Assembly: GCA_963970005.1 (NCBI GenBank)
Contig: CAXAMN010000003.1
Coordinates: 234,344-298,343, forward strand
Reading direction: 5' to 3'
Origin: Durusdinium trenchii
Lineage: Eukaryota > Sar > Dinophyceae > Suessiales > Symbiodiniaceae
Length of the DNA: 64,000 nt
Every line of letters starts with the position of its first letter. Positions within the stretch are counted from its first letter, which is position 1. The translations under genes were made by a program, and so were the position numbers. The notes under the pieces were generated by a model that saw only the letters and a list, made by a program, of their open reading frames with translations, was not told the DNA's origin and did not search any database. Shown piece by piece: positions 35,135 through 44,739 of the stretch.

Positions 35135-35425
35135 GCAGGTATATTTACATGGGAATGGCTCATTGACCTGAGCAGGAATTCTGATCTTTTTCCACGCACG
35201 GTCATCATAAGTCTCGATGATAACAAAGGATGTACGAAGCTGTCGGGGCGCAAAATAGGTCTTCAAGCCTCTTCGACCCGATATAATGTCCGGTGTAACC
35301 CTGGGAAAACCAGAAGCCCTGAAAGACCTATATAATGTCCGCAAGGCGGAGTGAGCTAGTAATTTTTTGGACGAAATAACTTCGGGAGCACGACTGACAC
35401 TTAAGAGAATCAGCTGGCGTAGCAA
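35135..35425 (-). CDS. Unrecognised coding fragment beside the minisatellite
   Basis: Minus-strand translation shows protein-like sequence (APEVISSKKLLAHSALRT, LYRSFRASGFPRVTPDII, TSFVIIETYDDRAWKKIR) with no stop for about 290 bases. Two copies of TATAATGTCCG (35282 and 35330) lie inside. I cannot name a family; a mobile-element fragment is possible given the flanking inverted arrays. Confidence 0.4.
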
Positions 35426-35429
35426 GCAA

Positions 35430-36000
35430 AGGGCATTAGGAGAAGTAGGGCGCTGGGCAATAAAATAGAGCGTGGTGGACCTTTACAAAAATGCCGTTCT
35501 CGTGGGAGTTTGGAGGACAGGTCCGCGCTTGGATGTTGCTGTGTGCAGTTGGTTGTGTCTGGGCGTTCTTGATATTTGTTTCTCTAACTTTCAGCGGTCT
35601 TTGTCGGGGTTGGCTTGCAACTCACTGGCTGACTTGAGTAAGCGATCTCGGCAGCACGCGCCGCCACTGCCTACTGAATTATGACGACGCCAATGCACAC
35701 ACCTCACTCGCGCGCTCAAAAAATAACTCCCTTGCCCGCTCTGGCGCCTGCCTCCTTTGTGAGCCACAGGCGTGCTACCTTAGCGAGTGGCTCCTTCCTC
35801 CTCTAAATTTGGTTCTCGGGCGGCTCACAAAAGGACTGACGCCTTCCTCCTCCAAGTTTTGCCCTCGGAAGGCTTACCTTGGAATGGCCGCTTCCCTCCT
35901 CCAGGTGGCTCACAAAAAGGTCTGCTACCTTCGAATGGCTCCTAGCTCTCACCTGAATATTGCCTATAATGCGTCCTGCAAGCAGTTCATGTAAGCACTG
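35430..36000. other. Repeated TCCTCC-rich segment, no gene seen
   Basis: A loose tandem pattern (about 60-70 bp) of CTTCCTCCTCC / CTCCTCCAAG, GGCTCACAAAA and TACCTT words runs at 35750-35945, suggesting an old minisatellite. No supported exon. Confidence 0.4.
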
Positions 36001-36024
36001 CTCTACTTCAATGTCTACTTCAAT

Positions 36025-36300
36025 TTATTTCGCTCTTTGTGTCTTTCGTTCTTTCTTTCTTGCTTTCTTTCTTTCTGTATTTCTTTCTTTCTTTCTGTCT
36101 TTCTTTCTTTTTTTTCTTTCCTTCCTTCCTTCCTTCTCTCTTTCTTTCTTTCTGTATTTCTGTATTTCTTTCTTTCTTTTCTCTCTTCTCTATTGCTTCT
36201 TTTTATCCCTGCTTGTTGTTGTCTTGATCTCTACTTATTTTTTTATTGATCCCTATTTGTTTTGTTATTGATCCCTCCCTAAGAATCGGGAACGTCAGGG
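36025..36300 (+). repeat. (TTTC)n pyrimidine tract followed by TTGATCCCTATTT array
   Basis: TTTCTTTC runs cover 36040-36180. They pass into TTGATCTCTACTTATT, TTGATCCCTATTTG and TTGATCCCTCC units about every 23 bp, then GGGAACGTC and GACGTCG words. The same succession reappears at 52.38 kb. Confidence 0.75.
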
Positions 36301-36508
36301 GGACGTCGGAGGTAGGTGGGGACGTCGCAAAAATCTGGCGAGGTCCCAGTCTGGGGCGGACCCTCGGCGAACCCTCAGATTGGACCTCTGACAGTGCCTT
36401 TGGATGTATAGCCTGGGCTCAAAGAGTCAACATCAGTCAACAGATCCCACACGTCCCTAACTCACCCTGCACAGACACATAAAACACTTGTTTTTTCCAC
36501 ATGAACGC

Positions 36509-38817
36509 TCAAGACTTCAAGTTCTGCAGCTCCAAATAGACCAGTGCAAGATAGCGTTGCAACGTCCGCTGGCTGACCGTCAACCTGTGACAAACACGGG
36601 CTATACGGGCCACACGCCCAACAAAATCTTCTCCGGCAAACAGTGCCCAGGCTCGAGGATTCACTCTCTCAGTGAGCACTCGATGGGCTGCATGGAAAAG
36701 GTGGTGGTGCTTTGGCATTATGAGCCACATGTTTCGGCCAACAGCTTTTCCAACCAAGAGTCGGGATCTCTTGTTGAGTAGTGCATGAGTCTGCAAGTGC
36801 CTCATCATGAGGTTGTAGAACCTCGTGGCGCGCTCCTCGCTCATCAACAGCTCTGTCTCATCCATGAGGAGCAAGGCCAGGGCATAGCTGTGAACAGTTG
36901 TGCATACAAGTTGGTCTTGCTCCGTGGCATCGGCCCGTGCAGCAAACTCACATGTTCTCTCCGCCAACCACATTGTGCAAGCCTTTGAAGCTGCCGCCTT
37001 GTTGTTTAGCGCTGGATACTGCTGCCGGTTTTTACGCCCACAACGAGCTGGCGTAAATCTCGATTGAGAAGTCTGAATCTTCCGCACTTTTTTCCAAAAA
37101 ATAAAGTCTCGGTGCGCAGCTCTCAAACAGGTCTCCAAACAATCATCGTATTTCCCTGCTCCGCGGCCAGTTGGGAAAGCGCCCCAGTAGCCAGATTCAG
37201 CAAGGTATATCAATGCACTGCCGTTGCAGACCTTGCCAGTCCCCAAAAGTTGACTGTGCATACAGTCATGCAGTACACGGTCCCGTGTGGCAAGCTCAAA
37301 GATGCAAGGGTCCATAGCATAGAACTCATCCAAGTTTGGCTCTGTTCCAACATGAGAAGCTCCTGGCCTGAAATCTGCAATGGTCATACTCAAGTCATCA
37401 GCTGTCTTCAAGGCACCGCATGTGCTACAACATGCATTGGCTCTAAAATTGTGCAGCCCGTACTTCTCGTGGACCCATTTCAAGTCCCCTTGCAATGACG
37501 AGAACATGTAGCAGTAGCCTTTGTCGCTCCATCCAAACAAATGCTCCTTCGAACACATGGCCTTCAAGCGGTCTGTGAGACACCGCACTATATCTTCATG
37601 TGTGTTTTCCTTGGGTTGAGAAGTCACATGCCCATAGCAAAAACACTCAAACACACCACCAGCATAGGCGGCATAGGTGACAAATACAAAAGCAACATAA
37701 CAAAAACTGCACATCAAAAACAGCAAAGTGTCCGTGCTGCAGTGTTCCGAATACACACAGATCGGCCAATATCGAAGGCAAGACTTGTTGAGATAACCAA
37801 AATCACTTGTCCAGGCAATGATGGAAACTGCACCTATATCGGAATTCCTATAGGTGTTGACATCGTCGCCGTATAGTGAAAGTGGTATCAGTTTATCCTT
37901 GCATTCGTACGAGAACATGCTGTGGTTCTTGAACCAATCGCAGTGCGTGGCACAGTGACTCCAAAACTTAGTAGCATCAACATCGCCAAACATGCACTTG
38001 CGAAAAATGTCTTCGCCCTGTGCGTAAATAGCTTCTGCAAGGTCATCGGGGTAGAGGATCGACAGCCACTGCCATTCCTCCCGGCCAGCAGCATGGTTGT
38101 ACATCCTAGCAGTCAACTCTGTGTTAGAGCTACGCAAAAAACGGACTGGGAACAGCACTACCCAACCTGATTTGTGACCACACAGTCTGTTGACAACGTT
38201 GTGTGGTTGTGTGAGGTGCGTTGCAAGCCAACCTCCCAAAAATAAGATGTTGGCCATGTCAAGTAGTACTATATACATGTTACATGTTTGAATCACACTG
38301 AAGTCCTGACTCGAATATCCGAAATTTTGGCATGGAGCCGGAGACCAAATGTATTCAGCATCGTATGCATGTCCCGCTCACAATTGGCCAGATACTTGCC
38401 ATGACTTCCAAGCCCAGCAATCCGACGCACCACATCAGAGGGCTCCACGCGTCCCCCAGCGTTTTCACACCACTTCAAAGCAGATGCCGCTGTTTTTTGT
38501 ACCTTGTGGAGCAGGTTGTCTCTTCTAATCATGGCAGGTATAAGGTGTTTTCCACCAAAAAAAAGGATATGGTATAGCCAAAAGGCATCCGTCCAAAACA
38601 AAAGCTTGTGAAGGGCCATTGGAAACAAACCCCTGTTCTGCAGGTAGGCTGCTTCAGCACCACTAGATCGTCCAGTTGCAAAATTGTTCACGAGCAAATC
38701 CGAAAATTCAGGAATAGAAGGGGTATTCTTTTCTGCAGCCTCTTTGGCAGCTATGACGTGCTTCGCATTGAATGGCGGCAGCTTTGGCCGGGATGGTTGG
38801 GACTCCTGGATGCGCAT
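36509..38817 (-). CDS. Transposase-like core of a second dinoflagellate-amplified family
   Basis: Two long open segments, 38817-38293 and 38296-36509, are joined across a short intron near 38300-38220. Recognisable parts: PMALHKLLFWTDAFWLYHI, ISDIRVRT, LIPLSLYGDDVNTYRNSD, GYCYMFSSLQGDLKWVHEK, ANACCSTCGALKTADDLS, DRVLHDCMHSQLLGTG, MWLIMPKHHHLFHAAHRV and GEDFVGRVARIARV, then a stop at 36509. A Cys-x2-Cys pair and conserved Asp, Glu and His positions fit a transposase-type core, perhaps distantly TNP2/KDZ-like; I infer this from family memory, not from an alignment. At 37720-37630 the hydrophobic run LFLMCSFCYVAFVFV may be an in-frame intron rather than protein. The 595-residue uninterrupted frame argues against old decay. 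Confidence 0.62.
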
Positions 38818-38829
38818 GACTCCGGGATG

Positions 38830-41250
38830 GGATGGATAGACTTCGGAGGGTCAACAATCTTTGAGACTATGTGAATGTTGCAATCAATAAAAGAAACAAG
38901 TTGCAACATAGTTGTCTCCTTAGCCCTAGCATTGTGCACTTGAGCTCGCTTGTCGAAACCATGTCCTGCAAACACAACTTTCCATACAGGTCCATCATGG
39001 TCCAACACACTTTAAACTGCTAGATCCACAATTTGGTACAGTCAGATGGGAACTCGTTTTCTTTTCCGCTCGTCCCCTAAAGATCCCATGAGCGTGTTCC
39101 ATTCACGCTCAACCCCAATCAACCTCTGGTTGAAGCAGAAACATTCGAAACATTGCATCACTTCTCAAGCTTTGAGGAAAACTTGAGCATACCGTACCTT
39201 GAAACGCTACATGCAGGCCTTTTCTTTGGGCATACGAAACCCAAAGGCCATTCAGGGCAAATCACTTTGGCTGTGACTTGCCACGAACACGGCGAGCAGG
39301 TGCCACCTTCGCCTGCGAGCACGGGTCCGGTCTCCCAAACAACAGCAGCCGGGGCTATTGCTCAGAAATCAGGTTTTTGTGAAGGGGTGGTTGTTTGATA
39401 ATATGCATGTGTTGGTGTTGACACTGCACAAGTGGGTAGAAGAACGAGTCATGGTGGGGGCTTATCAAAAGCAAATATGCAATCCCGTCTTGATATCAAC
39501 TCTAAGTAAGCAGGCCTTCGCTTTGGATTTTGCCTTCGGCTTTGGGGCTGCATTCTTCTTAGTGATACCGCTTGCCGTCTCCTTGTCCTGGGGACGATCT
39601 CGGAATCCAAACTGCCCCAAAACTAGTAGCACTCAATGGAAGCAACGCAATAGGTTGATATGGGTATGACTATGGGGTTTGCCAAGCAATATCTTGATGG
39701 GGTTGATTGAAAGCTTCAAGCACCAAACCCTCCTCCGTATACATTGCCATCCGCTGCAATGCCAAGTCATTTGCAGCTTGCAGATGCTCCATGTTCACCG
39801 TCACAGGGTCCTGCAACGGTAACCGCTGACTTAGGCTTCGAAGATGGCTTGGATCACAGTTCGTTTTCACTGCTCTGGCCTTGGGTGTTTCGGTGTACCA
39901 TGCAGTGTACCATCAACAATGAAAAGGGTCCTTGACGGCATAGTTTTGAAGCTGGAAGTAAGATTTCTCCAGTTCTTCAGCATGTGCCATCATTTGTTTG
40001 CCTTATATATGCACACAGTGTTCATGCAACACTAACATGAAAGAGTATAGCCAATCGTATCCACACACGTTCAGCAATTGGTAATTAGCTAAAGGACTGA
40101 GAGCGTCTTGGTGCTTGATGTTCCTAAGCTTTACAGGCCACATCTTTGCCTCTTGGAGCTGCAATGTGATCTTTGGTAGGATCCACATAGCTTGAGGGAG
40201 CACCTCCTCAGGCATCTCATTCCTTAAAGCACACATATATACATAGTATGTGCAACCACACGCAATAATGTATATGCATTTTGCAATGCACACATGCTGC
40301 TCAAGTATTGTTTGACAAACTGAGTTTCTTCTTGCGTTTCCTCGGCTGGTCATCGGTCTCACGGTTCCCGGGTTCGGCGTTCTCGACAGACTCTTCTACT
40401 TCTCGTGCATCGCGACCAGCAATCTGTGCCTCCACTGCTTGCAGGGCAGCGATGGGGCTCTCAGGGACAAGGTCCGAAGAACTTCCAGGGCAGTTGCTCG
40501 TATTCCGACTCTTGAGCTGCATAATTCGCGGCATCGTCGAGGTGTTGTGCAACAGATGCGCAGTGAGATCAGGATTTCCAAGCTGCTGGGCCGCCTCGTG
40601 CACAGTGTACTTATATCATTGCAAACAGAATCAGCTAGTGCTGTATATTCCTATAGACGACATCAGCTCAAGAACCTGGTGTGTGCCCATGTGTGTGTGT
40701 GCATAACTGCAATGCACCGGCCTCACTGCCCATGTTGGCTGACATGTCCATCGATGCCTCAATCCTCTCTGCTGTCTCATCCTCATGGACTGTATCAATG
40801 TCCACCATGACATAGTAGAGGATGGCTGCATCATCGTCCGGACAGTCAGGATGTTCCTTGTACTCATTCATTGACAGTTTCCTGTCTATGATTTGCTCCA
40901 CGATGTTCTTGTTTCCGTTGTAAAGAGCCATGAGCTGGTCACGTGTGCGCCAACCTGGGCATACGTGCATTCGTGCGCAACAAAAGCATGTGTGTGTGAT
41001 GGGAAGACATTCACATGCTGCTCAAATATTGTCTTGTTTAACAAACTGAGTGTCTTCTTGTGTTTCCTTGGCTTGTCATCGTTTGCATTGCCCGGATCGG
41101 CGAGATTGATCTTGAGGCCGTCACCATACCTGCGCTTGCCGGTTTGCCGTTCAGTCCGGCTCCGAGTCTGCCGGATTCGCAGCCTTAGGGCGCCCCAGAA
41201 ATGATTTAACAAACGCGTGGGAGTCTTAAGTGTGTCAACCCCCAAAGGGT
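38830..41250 (-). CDS. Linker exons of the transposase-like gene
   Basis: Small exons upstream on the same strand: about 41160-41045 (GDGLKINLADPGNANDDKPR), 40950-40730 (GWRTRDQLMALYNGNKNI, AAILYYVMVDIDTVHEDE), 40600-40320 (RIMQLKSRNTSNCPGSSS, IAALQAVEAQIAGRDARE), 40225-40075 (LRNEMPEEVLPQAMWILPK), 39860-39680 (EHLQAANDLALQRMAMY), 39608-39515 (TKKNAAPKPKAKSKAKA), about 39320-39260 (QAKVAPARRVRGKSQPK) and about 39008-38860 (DGPVWKVVFAGHGFDKRA). Several end in Lys/Arg-rich stretches that suggest nuclear entry or nucleic-acid contact. Two of them share a duplicated 3' end (see the repeat entries). Exon membership of one gene is inferred from strand, order and spacing. Confidence 0.5.
40290..40385. 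repeat. Exon-intron border duplication, copy 1
   Basis: The + strand has TGCTGCTCAAGTATTGTTTG, then ACAAACTGAGTTTCTTCTTG and TTTCCTCGGCTGGTCATCG. It matches copy 2 at 41010-41105 at most positions. The minus-strand coding is PGNRETDDQPRKRKKKLSL. Confidence 0.75.
41010..41105. repeat. Exon-intron border duplication, copy 2
   Basis: The + strand has TGCTGCTCAAATATTGTCTTG, then ACAAACTGAGTGTCTTCTTG and TTTCCTTGGCTTGTCATCG. The minus-strand coding is PGNANDDKPRKHKKTLSL. The similarity continues past the splice border into the intron. Confidence 0.75.
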
Positions 41251-41641
41251 CTACATGCTAGCTAAGTAGCTGCCCCCAGTTCTTTCCAGACTTGAGAAAA
41301 GCATTGAACAAATGAGTCTTTGCATGCTTGCTCTTGGATTGCACTGCAGCTTTCCAAGCTTGCACAATGTCATCAGGAATCCCGAACTCACCTTCCGGGT
41401 CATCTGAATTCAATTGCCTGCGTGGACAAAATACTCACAAGAGTTACATTATATATATCGTAAAGTTGGGTTGGGAACTGTTGAACTGTTGCTGCTCTCA
41501 CGCCTCTTCATTTTGGCATAGTGCTTCTGGCGATCGTTGTAGTCTTCAGGAATCACAGGCGCAGCCTGAGATACCATGACCATGTCAACCCGTCTATGTG
41601 GAAGTAGAAGTTCAATTTGTTTGGTTCATTCACGCATGCAG

Positions 41642-43450
41642 CTAAAAAACGTTCCCACCAACTACAATGTTCATGGCTGGTGGGGCGGTGCCAACATTCT
41701 TGGAAGTCTTTGAAGCCGTGTGAGGGTTTGCAGGCTCCTTAGCAATGACAGGCTCCTTAAAGCTGACTTTGGGTGCACGAAGGATGGACTTTGGCACAGC
41801 CTCAGGCTTTGGAGGAGCGGCTGCAACCGGTGGAGCTGCTTGTGGATCCTTTGGTGCAGGAGCGGGAGCAGCCTGTGCTGTCTTGAGCTCCTCTTGATGC
41901 AACCAGAAGGAAAAAGCCACCAGTTCTTCCATGTCATCATAGTCACCAAAAACATATTCTTTCAGCTCTTCACCAGTCAAGCCCAAGCTGTTTTTGATGT
42001 AGCTTCCCAATAATGGACTACCCCGGGCATCTCTCATGGCCTTTTTGAACTCTTTGTCATCCATCTTCATGATCCGTGATCGAATCATGGCTTCTGCCTT
42101 GAGTTCTTCTTCGGACACCATGCTGGCTGGCGGTGGGGTAGGTGCATTCAAGGGAGGGCTGCCAGATTCAGCCTGGTGACACGGCTCCTGATGTTGCTGG
42201 TGATCTTCATTCTGCACTGGTTCAGGTGCCGTTGCACTGGTCAAAAGCTTTTCAATTTCTCCTTGGAACTGGTGCTCATCAAAGTCTGGCAGAGTGGGTG
42301 CCACTTGTTGTGATTCATCATCAGTCAAGTCCAAGTCGATGACGACACTTGGCTGTGCCAGCACTGGTCTCGGAGGTGGCTGCTGTGCTTCAACTGTACT
42401 GATGTTTGCTGGAGACCTAGGAGTTGCTGGAAGGTTATGGCTCGGGTGCACTTGGTTTGCCTCGCTAGGTGGTGGCATTGGGCTTGGTGTGACTGCAGCT
42501 GGCAGCACTGGGTTTGCCTTGCCCGGTGATGCCTCTGGGTGTCGTTCGGCTACAGCGTGCTTCACCGTTGCCACTGGAAAGGTCTCACTTGGAGGCAATG
42601 GCGTTGCCTTGCTTGGTGATGGCTCTGGGCTTGGTGTGGCTGCACCTGGTGGCCCTGGGTTTGCCTTGCTAGGTGGTGCCGTTGGCCCTGGTTGAACAAC
42701 AGTGTGCTTCACCGTTGCCACTGGAAAGGTCTCACTTGGAGGCAATGGCTTTGCCTGGCTTGGTGATGGCTGTGGCCCCGGGTTTGCCTTGCTAGGTGGT
42801 GCCGTTGGGCTTGGTTCAACCATAGTGTGCTTTGCCTGTGCCGTGGAGCCCTCACTCTTGCAAGGTGCTTTGGGTAGTGAGGCTGGTGGCTTGGGAGGCG
42901 GTGCCTTGACATTGCCAAAAGCTTGACTGGCAACATGAACTGGTGTAATGGGGGTTGCTTTTGGCGGGGGTGCACATGGTGCCATGGCCCGAGGAGGCAC
43001 TGCGCTTGGGGTTGCTCGTTCGGGATCCATCTTGGCTGATGGCTTTGGCGCAGAGACTTCACGAAGCCTTGCAGCAAGGCATGCGGCCACAGGCGGTTGA
43101 AGTTCTGTCTTCACTGCCACATGCGGGCAAGCTTTGGCTGGTTGTTTGGGAGGGGTAGGTGTAAACACCGGCGTGAAAGCACACTTGCTTTCCGGGGTGC
43201 GGAGCACGGGCGCCCCCCCCCCCTTGACTGCCGAACTCTTCGCAGGAGACGATGGCTTTGCCTTCTTCCAGGCCTGGCTGGGCAGGATCAGCTCCCGTTT
43301 GATTCCACTCATGTCAGCATCGGACATTGCAAACACCGATGGTGCACTGTATGGAGTCCCCGCATCAGCTGAGACAGACCTCATTTTTGATTGCACGTGG
43401 ATGTGCGACAGTAAAGTTCTATATATCGCACATATATGAATGATTTCTAC
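41642..43450 (-). CDS. Pro/Ala-rich disordered region with SIM-like motif (same gene as the 36.5 kb core?)
   Basis: A single open frame of about 600 residues. The N-terminal part is Pro/Lys/Ala-rich, with a two-to-three-fold repeated segment (PPSKANPGPQPSPSQAKPLP, SETFPVATVKHTVVQPGP). The middle holds VVIDLDLTDDES, a hydrophobic-acidic stretch of the SUMO-interaction type. The C-terminal part has a predicted helical block, EEELKAEAMIRSRIMKMDDK through SPLLGSYIKNSLGLTGEELK and DYDDMEELVAFSFWLHQEEL. The ORF track-scale frame extends upstream to 43570, but the Met at about 43382 (MRSVSADAG) is a more natural start or exon edge. It could be a separate gene; the same strand and tight spacing favour one gene with the downstream exons. 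Confidence 0.6.
   Translation of the reverse strand, partial: VEIIHICAIYRTLLSHIHVQSKMRSVSADAGTPYSAPSVFAMSDADMSGIKRELILPSQAWKKAKPSSPAKSSAVKGGGAPVLRTPESKCAFTPVFTPTPPKQPAKACPHVAVKTELQPPVAACLAARLREVSAPKPSAKMDPERATPSAVPPRAMAPCAPPPKATPITPVHVASQAFGNVKAPPPKPPASLPKAPCKSEGSTAQAKHTMVEPSPTAPPSKANPGPQPSPSQAKPLPPSETFPVATVKHTVVQPGPTAPPSKANPGPPGAATPSPEPSPSKATPLPPSETFPVATVKHAVAERHPEASPGKANPVLPAAVTPSPMPPPSEANQVHPSHNLPATPRSPANISTVEAQQPPPRPVLAQPSVVIDLDLTDDESQQVAPTLPDFDEHQFQGEIEKLLTSATAPEPVQNEDHQQHQEPCHQAESGSPPLNAPTPPPASMVSEEELKAEAMIRSRIMKMDDKEFKKAMRDARGSPLLGSYIKNSLGLTGEELKEYVFGDYDDMEELVAFSFWLHQEELKTAQAAPAPAPKDPQAAPPVAAAPPKPEAVPKSILRAPKVSFKEPVIAKEPANPHTASKTSKNVGTAPPAMNIVVGGNVF
42560..42880. repeat. Internal coding minisatellite, about 140 bp unit
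   Basis: GCTTCACCGTTGCCACTGGA and the following AAGGTCTCACTTGGAGGCAA recur at about 42568 and 42708, followed by shared GGTTTGCCTTGCTAGGTGG sequence at 42658 and 42781. The repeats keep the reading frame. Confidence 0.75.
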
Positions 43451-43829
43451 AGTGACCTTGCAAGGGTTGTCATGGTACGTAACTGCATCCAGCCACATAA
43501 AAGACATCTGCGAGTCATCAGCTGGGTTCACATCCAGGTTGTTTGGCCATGTGATTGGAGTCACCTGCACAGGTTTATCGCTGGCCGTCTTTGGTAAACA
43601 AGTTGCCCTGGGCCTCAGTCAGCTGGGAGTCTGTCGCGGGCACTGTATCCTCCCAAGAGATTGAAGCCTGCGTGCAAAACAAAACCCAAGTTTGAGAGGA
43701 CATCCCTTTTGAATACAACTCCAGCATTGGTTCACGATTACTTTTAAATGTTCTATAGATCGACGATGCAAGCCTCAGAAGGTGTAGACAGCACCGGCGA
43801 ACCATAAGAGCATTTGGCTGGAGGTGTTT

Positions 43830-44040
43830 GAAGAAGGCCACTGCCGCTGGGCAAGTTCACGGCCTACATGCATTGTGTGTGGGGCACCCCCAAACATGCA
43901 CCATGGATGGCCGTTATAGAACCGTTTGTTTTTCTTGCAGTGATAGGTGGCCTCTTTTGCACCAGGGTGTCGGCCAAAAAATTCTTGTATTTCCGGAGCA
44001 CTGGCTTGGGTATAGTGGATCTCCTGCCATATGTCATTAT
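43830..44040 (-). CDS. Upstream exon, family not recognised
   Basis: The minus strand reads IQEFFGRHPGAKEATYHCKK, then FYNGHPWCMFGGAPHTMHV. It is aromatic-, His- and Cys-rich and clearly protein-like. It lies 3' of the methyltransferase-like gene's stop (44740) and 5' of the Pro-rich exon, so it is best placed as an early exon of the transposase-like gene. Confidence 0.5.
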
Positions 44041-44241
44041 ATGCATATATATACCATACCTGTTTGCACCAGAAGCTGCACTGAAGGACCCAAAAACAAC
44101 TAACCACAAGCTCCTGTCTGCGAGCCTGATGCATCCGACCAGACATCCAGGCTGTAGGGCGTTATCACAAAGCCAACCGGTATGCAAGGGAAGCCCAAAT
44201 GGCTTCAAGTGTACTCGAACATTCGAAAACGTTCGAAAAAG

Positions 44242-44435
44242 CTATCCGACGCAGTGGACCCTCGGCTAAAAGGCGTTTCGAGGTCCCCACGCGATCCATC
44301 CGACGCCAACCGACGGTAGCCGACGCACACCTATATATACCTATCCGACGCTATCCGACGCAGTGGACCCTCGGCTAAAAGGCGTTGCGAGGTCCCCCCA
44401 CGATCCATCCGACGCCAACCGACGGTAGCCGACGG
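44242..44435. repeat. Tandem duplication, 109 bp offset
   Basis: CTATCCGACGCAGTGGACCC, then TCGGCTAAAAGGCG and GATCCATCCGACGCCAACCG, occurs at 44242 and again at 44351, more than 90% identical by eye. It lies in the gap between the two genes. Confidence 0.85.
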
Positions 44436-44739
44436 AGCCTAGAAAACCAGATTTCACAGATTCCGAAGCCTACAATACTACAATCCAACAATGCCTGGGG
44501 ATCGACCTCTAGCTTTCATAGATTAAAGCCTTATCCAAACCGTGACGTGTGTGTGTGTGTGGATGCAACATGTGCTGAAGCAATACACCAATGGTTTACG
44601 GAAGAACTTTTGACTGATGGTGCAGCTTGCATCATCCCCACAGCGTGTCCAAAAGAAACACGTCATGCTCCATGGCATGTGGCATTAAGCACAAATTAGC
44701 GATGCCCTTCAGGCATCAGGAGTCATCCATATGTTGGAT

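Noticed and set aside
34670..35425. A 251-residue open frame rich in Thr/Leu/Tyr across the GTAGTAGTG array
   Set aside because: Most of it is translated minisatellite and crosses an N gap. Only the unrepeated part at 35425-35135 is kept as a weak coding fragment.
36037..36271. Phe/Leu/Ser-rich open frames on the plus strand
   Set aside because: They are translation of the (TTTC)n tract and carry no protein signal.
42294..42926. Gly/Val-rich plus-strand frames opposite the Pro-rich exon
   Set aside because: They are antisense shadows of the coding minisatellite; the minus frame is longer and carries the helical domain.
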